In this document: positions 43,701 through 43,947 of the stretch, in pieces | Numbering within the stretch: position 1 is the stretch's first letter | Layout: every line of letters starts with the position of its first letter | Source: Thermoflexia bacterium | Lineage (GTDB): Bacteria; Chloroflexota; Anaerolineae; B4-G1; SLSP01 | Assembly: GCA_011192175.1 (NCBI GenBank) | Contig: DUEJ01000014.1 | Span: 1 to 43,947, forward strand | Direction of reading: 5' to 3' | DNA: 43,947 bases | Program-made: the position numbers and the translations under genes | The notes under the pieces: model-generated | Told to the model about the DNA's origin: nothing | The model's database searches: none | The model's input: only the letters and a program-made list of their open reading frames with translations

Positions 43701-43947
43701 CGATCGGGTTTTGCTCCGTCAGGTTATGGGAAATTTGATTGATAATGCCATCAAGTATACCCCTGATGGGGGAGAGGTGCGCGTGGGATTGACGGTCAAC
43801 GAGCGCGAAGCGGAGGTAGTACTGTATGTCGCTGATACGGGGCTGGGGATCTCGGCAGAAGATCAACTCCGTTTATTCGAGAAATTCTATCGAGTGAAAC
43901 GGCGGGAAACCATCAGTATCTCTGGCACTGGCTTGGGGCTGGCCTTG
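40759..43947 (+). CDS. Large membrane sensor histidine kinase (3' end beyond window)
   Basis: Open for 1063 codons to the window edge. The N-terminus (about 20-235) has six or more membrane segments in a MASE-like integral sensor. A further segment at about 252-272 starts an extracellular Cache-like domain (to about 520), closed by a segment at about 530-550. HAMP (about 550-605), GAF (about 615-755) and PAS (about 755-868) domains follow. The kinase core shows the phospho-accepting His880 in VSHDLRAPLTF, NLIDNAIKYTPDGG, ADTGLGIS, and GTGLGLAL at the edge. Only the end of the ATPase domain is missing. GTG 40750 is an alternative start; the ribosome-binding site is weak. The signal sensed is unknown. 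Confidence 0.9.
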   Translation, partial: MGVRFEIWRQPGQFSLMYPGSWGGFMLLGVYLVLWAWFLFTRRQDFRRMGRQDGFVFGVFLLLLLPANAGLILSRPATGALFIAPVTVLRSPPALSLLTLLVVSVFSLWLGPGPGAIAGLWGGVTSAWISPQILTDTFALAAWGALLGSLWYQPYRGRFFDFLRLTLVIPVVATVGPLLLLSSNRLIESIHLGILLAIDYTAVPFRDAGLLWLLNGLVIGIIFTLFFRLFPHLRPGQRSDQSSIFSRSLRARLMIALVPLLVLSVIFSVMAVTQQAISLARQQALGEMSRSADNAASGTANFYYTGANLLEEFSANPALREPDTRVAILQIDRRVVPFFQEMLLVDASGMVVAAVPVAASVPPLTAEEEALIAQALDFGISRSTHVTALSTGEQRLTFIHPLLGEDGESAIGAILGRVDFSINPSTKRVLETLQGTRGEGAGFILDDRHIIIAHPDQNALLRPWYPNANVVFYQMATGEAYEDIGPDGNRVLIYLREIVRGTTVVIRLPFTVVLEAATFISNPLLYVQLGTGVLLSLIVPLLAAHITRPLETLSEAIHRIEQGNLETPVHILGEDEVARLGGSFELMRRRLRDRLNDLSLLLQVAQSVSATLELRKGVPLILEGVLAETQAIVARFVVLKSDEHSRQIFSVGAEHAAFVKVDTALIAALQRRQGPLVSQYLRRENIVPSLSETLRSLVAFPVRIHQQTVAVMWVGASEPAAFDEARMNFLTTLVSQAAVLVENARLFQAAEGGRQRLSAILASTTDAILVTDQEQRLLLINPAAQRILKLSELAYGRPVAQVAQIPGQLKAVLVRPYDEQAVPPTVEVALPDGRVFVASVAPVKSLAEMEDGSRVVVMRDVTHFKELDEMKTEFVSTVSHDLRAPLTFIQGYTTMLTMVGELNDKQQEYMQRILKGIGQMRDLIDDLLNLRRIEAGVGIATELCRLGLVMLEAVDSMRARALGKNVTLHLEPSEGAYSVMGDRVLLRQVMGNLIDNAIKYTPDGGEVRVGLTVNEREAEVVLYVADTGLGISAEDQLRLFEKFYRVKRRETISISGTGLGLAL

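Noticed and set aside
40644-43866. Several minus-strand open frames
   Set aside because: All lie opposite one continuous plus-strand kinase frame with complete HAMP, GAF, PAS and kinase motifs.
1-43947. CRISPR arrays, rRNA or tRNA genes
   Set aside because: No regularly spaced repeats, no conserved rRNA segments and no tRNA cloverleaf were recognised by eye; a covariance-model scan was not possible.

Overview
The window looks like chromosome from a member of the Chloroflexota, most likely an Anaerolineae-type bacterium. Support comes from the 15-residue insert in ribosomal protein S12, the long insert in the C-terminal third of RpoB, zinc-ribbon S14, S4 and L36, LysM lipoproteins and LysM-M23 peptidases, and the overall gene order. 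This placement rests on family recognition from memory, not on a search. Layout: (1) 1-4270 is an accessory region. It starts inside a MITE-like repeat and then carries a row of integron-type attC sites, all oriented with R'' to R' on the + strand. They separate short cassettes: a zinc-ribbon membrane protein, a short-chain dehydrogenase, a HigB/HigA-like pair and a PIN/RHH pair. No integrase is visible. Both toxin genes are broken by one in-frame TAA codon while their antitoxins are intact. (2) 4327-6002 holds a LysM lipoprotein and a PlsC-like acyltransferase. (3) 6043-10308 holds rpoB with its own promoter, a long leader containing a terminator-like hairpin, and a terminator after the gene; rpoC does not follow. 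(4) 10375-30829 is a merged str-S10-spc-alpha superoperon: rpsL, rpsG, fusA, tuf, rpsJ, rplC-D-W-B, rpsS, rplV, rpsC, rplP, rpmC, rpsQ, rplN-X-E, rpsZ, rpsH, rplF-R, rpsE, rpmD, rplO, secY, rpmJ, rpsM, rpsK, rpsD, rpoA, rplQ, truA, rplM, rpsI, ending at a strong terminator. adk, map and infA are missing from their usual place between secY and rpmJ. (5) 30920-34927 holds a methylase-MazG fusion, a second inverted copy of the MITE with an 8-bp target duplication, and two adjacent LysM-M23 peptidases. (6) 34927-37284 holds a large palindrome, an HD hydrolase and convergent lysS. (7) 37360-43947 holds greA, a GAF histidine kinase and a receiver-ParA/CpaE fusion on the minus strand, and a large multidomain histidine kinase on the plus strand that runs off the window. 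The core block makes the transcription and translation machinery. Several of its proteins carry unusual residues: EF-Tu has a rebuilt switch I and substitutions at usually invariant sites (including G257S), EF-G resembles the EFG II paralogue class, and RpoB has Thr at the rifamycin-contact position equivalent to E. coli Arg529. The strongest points for follow-up are the MITE-edged, integrase-less cassette array with two dead toxins, the divergent EF-Tu/EF-G pair at the main str locus, and the structured leaders before rpoB and rplC.
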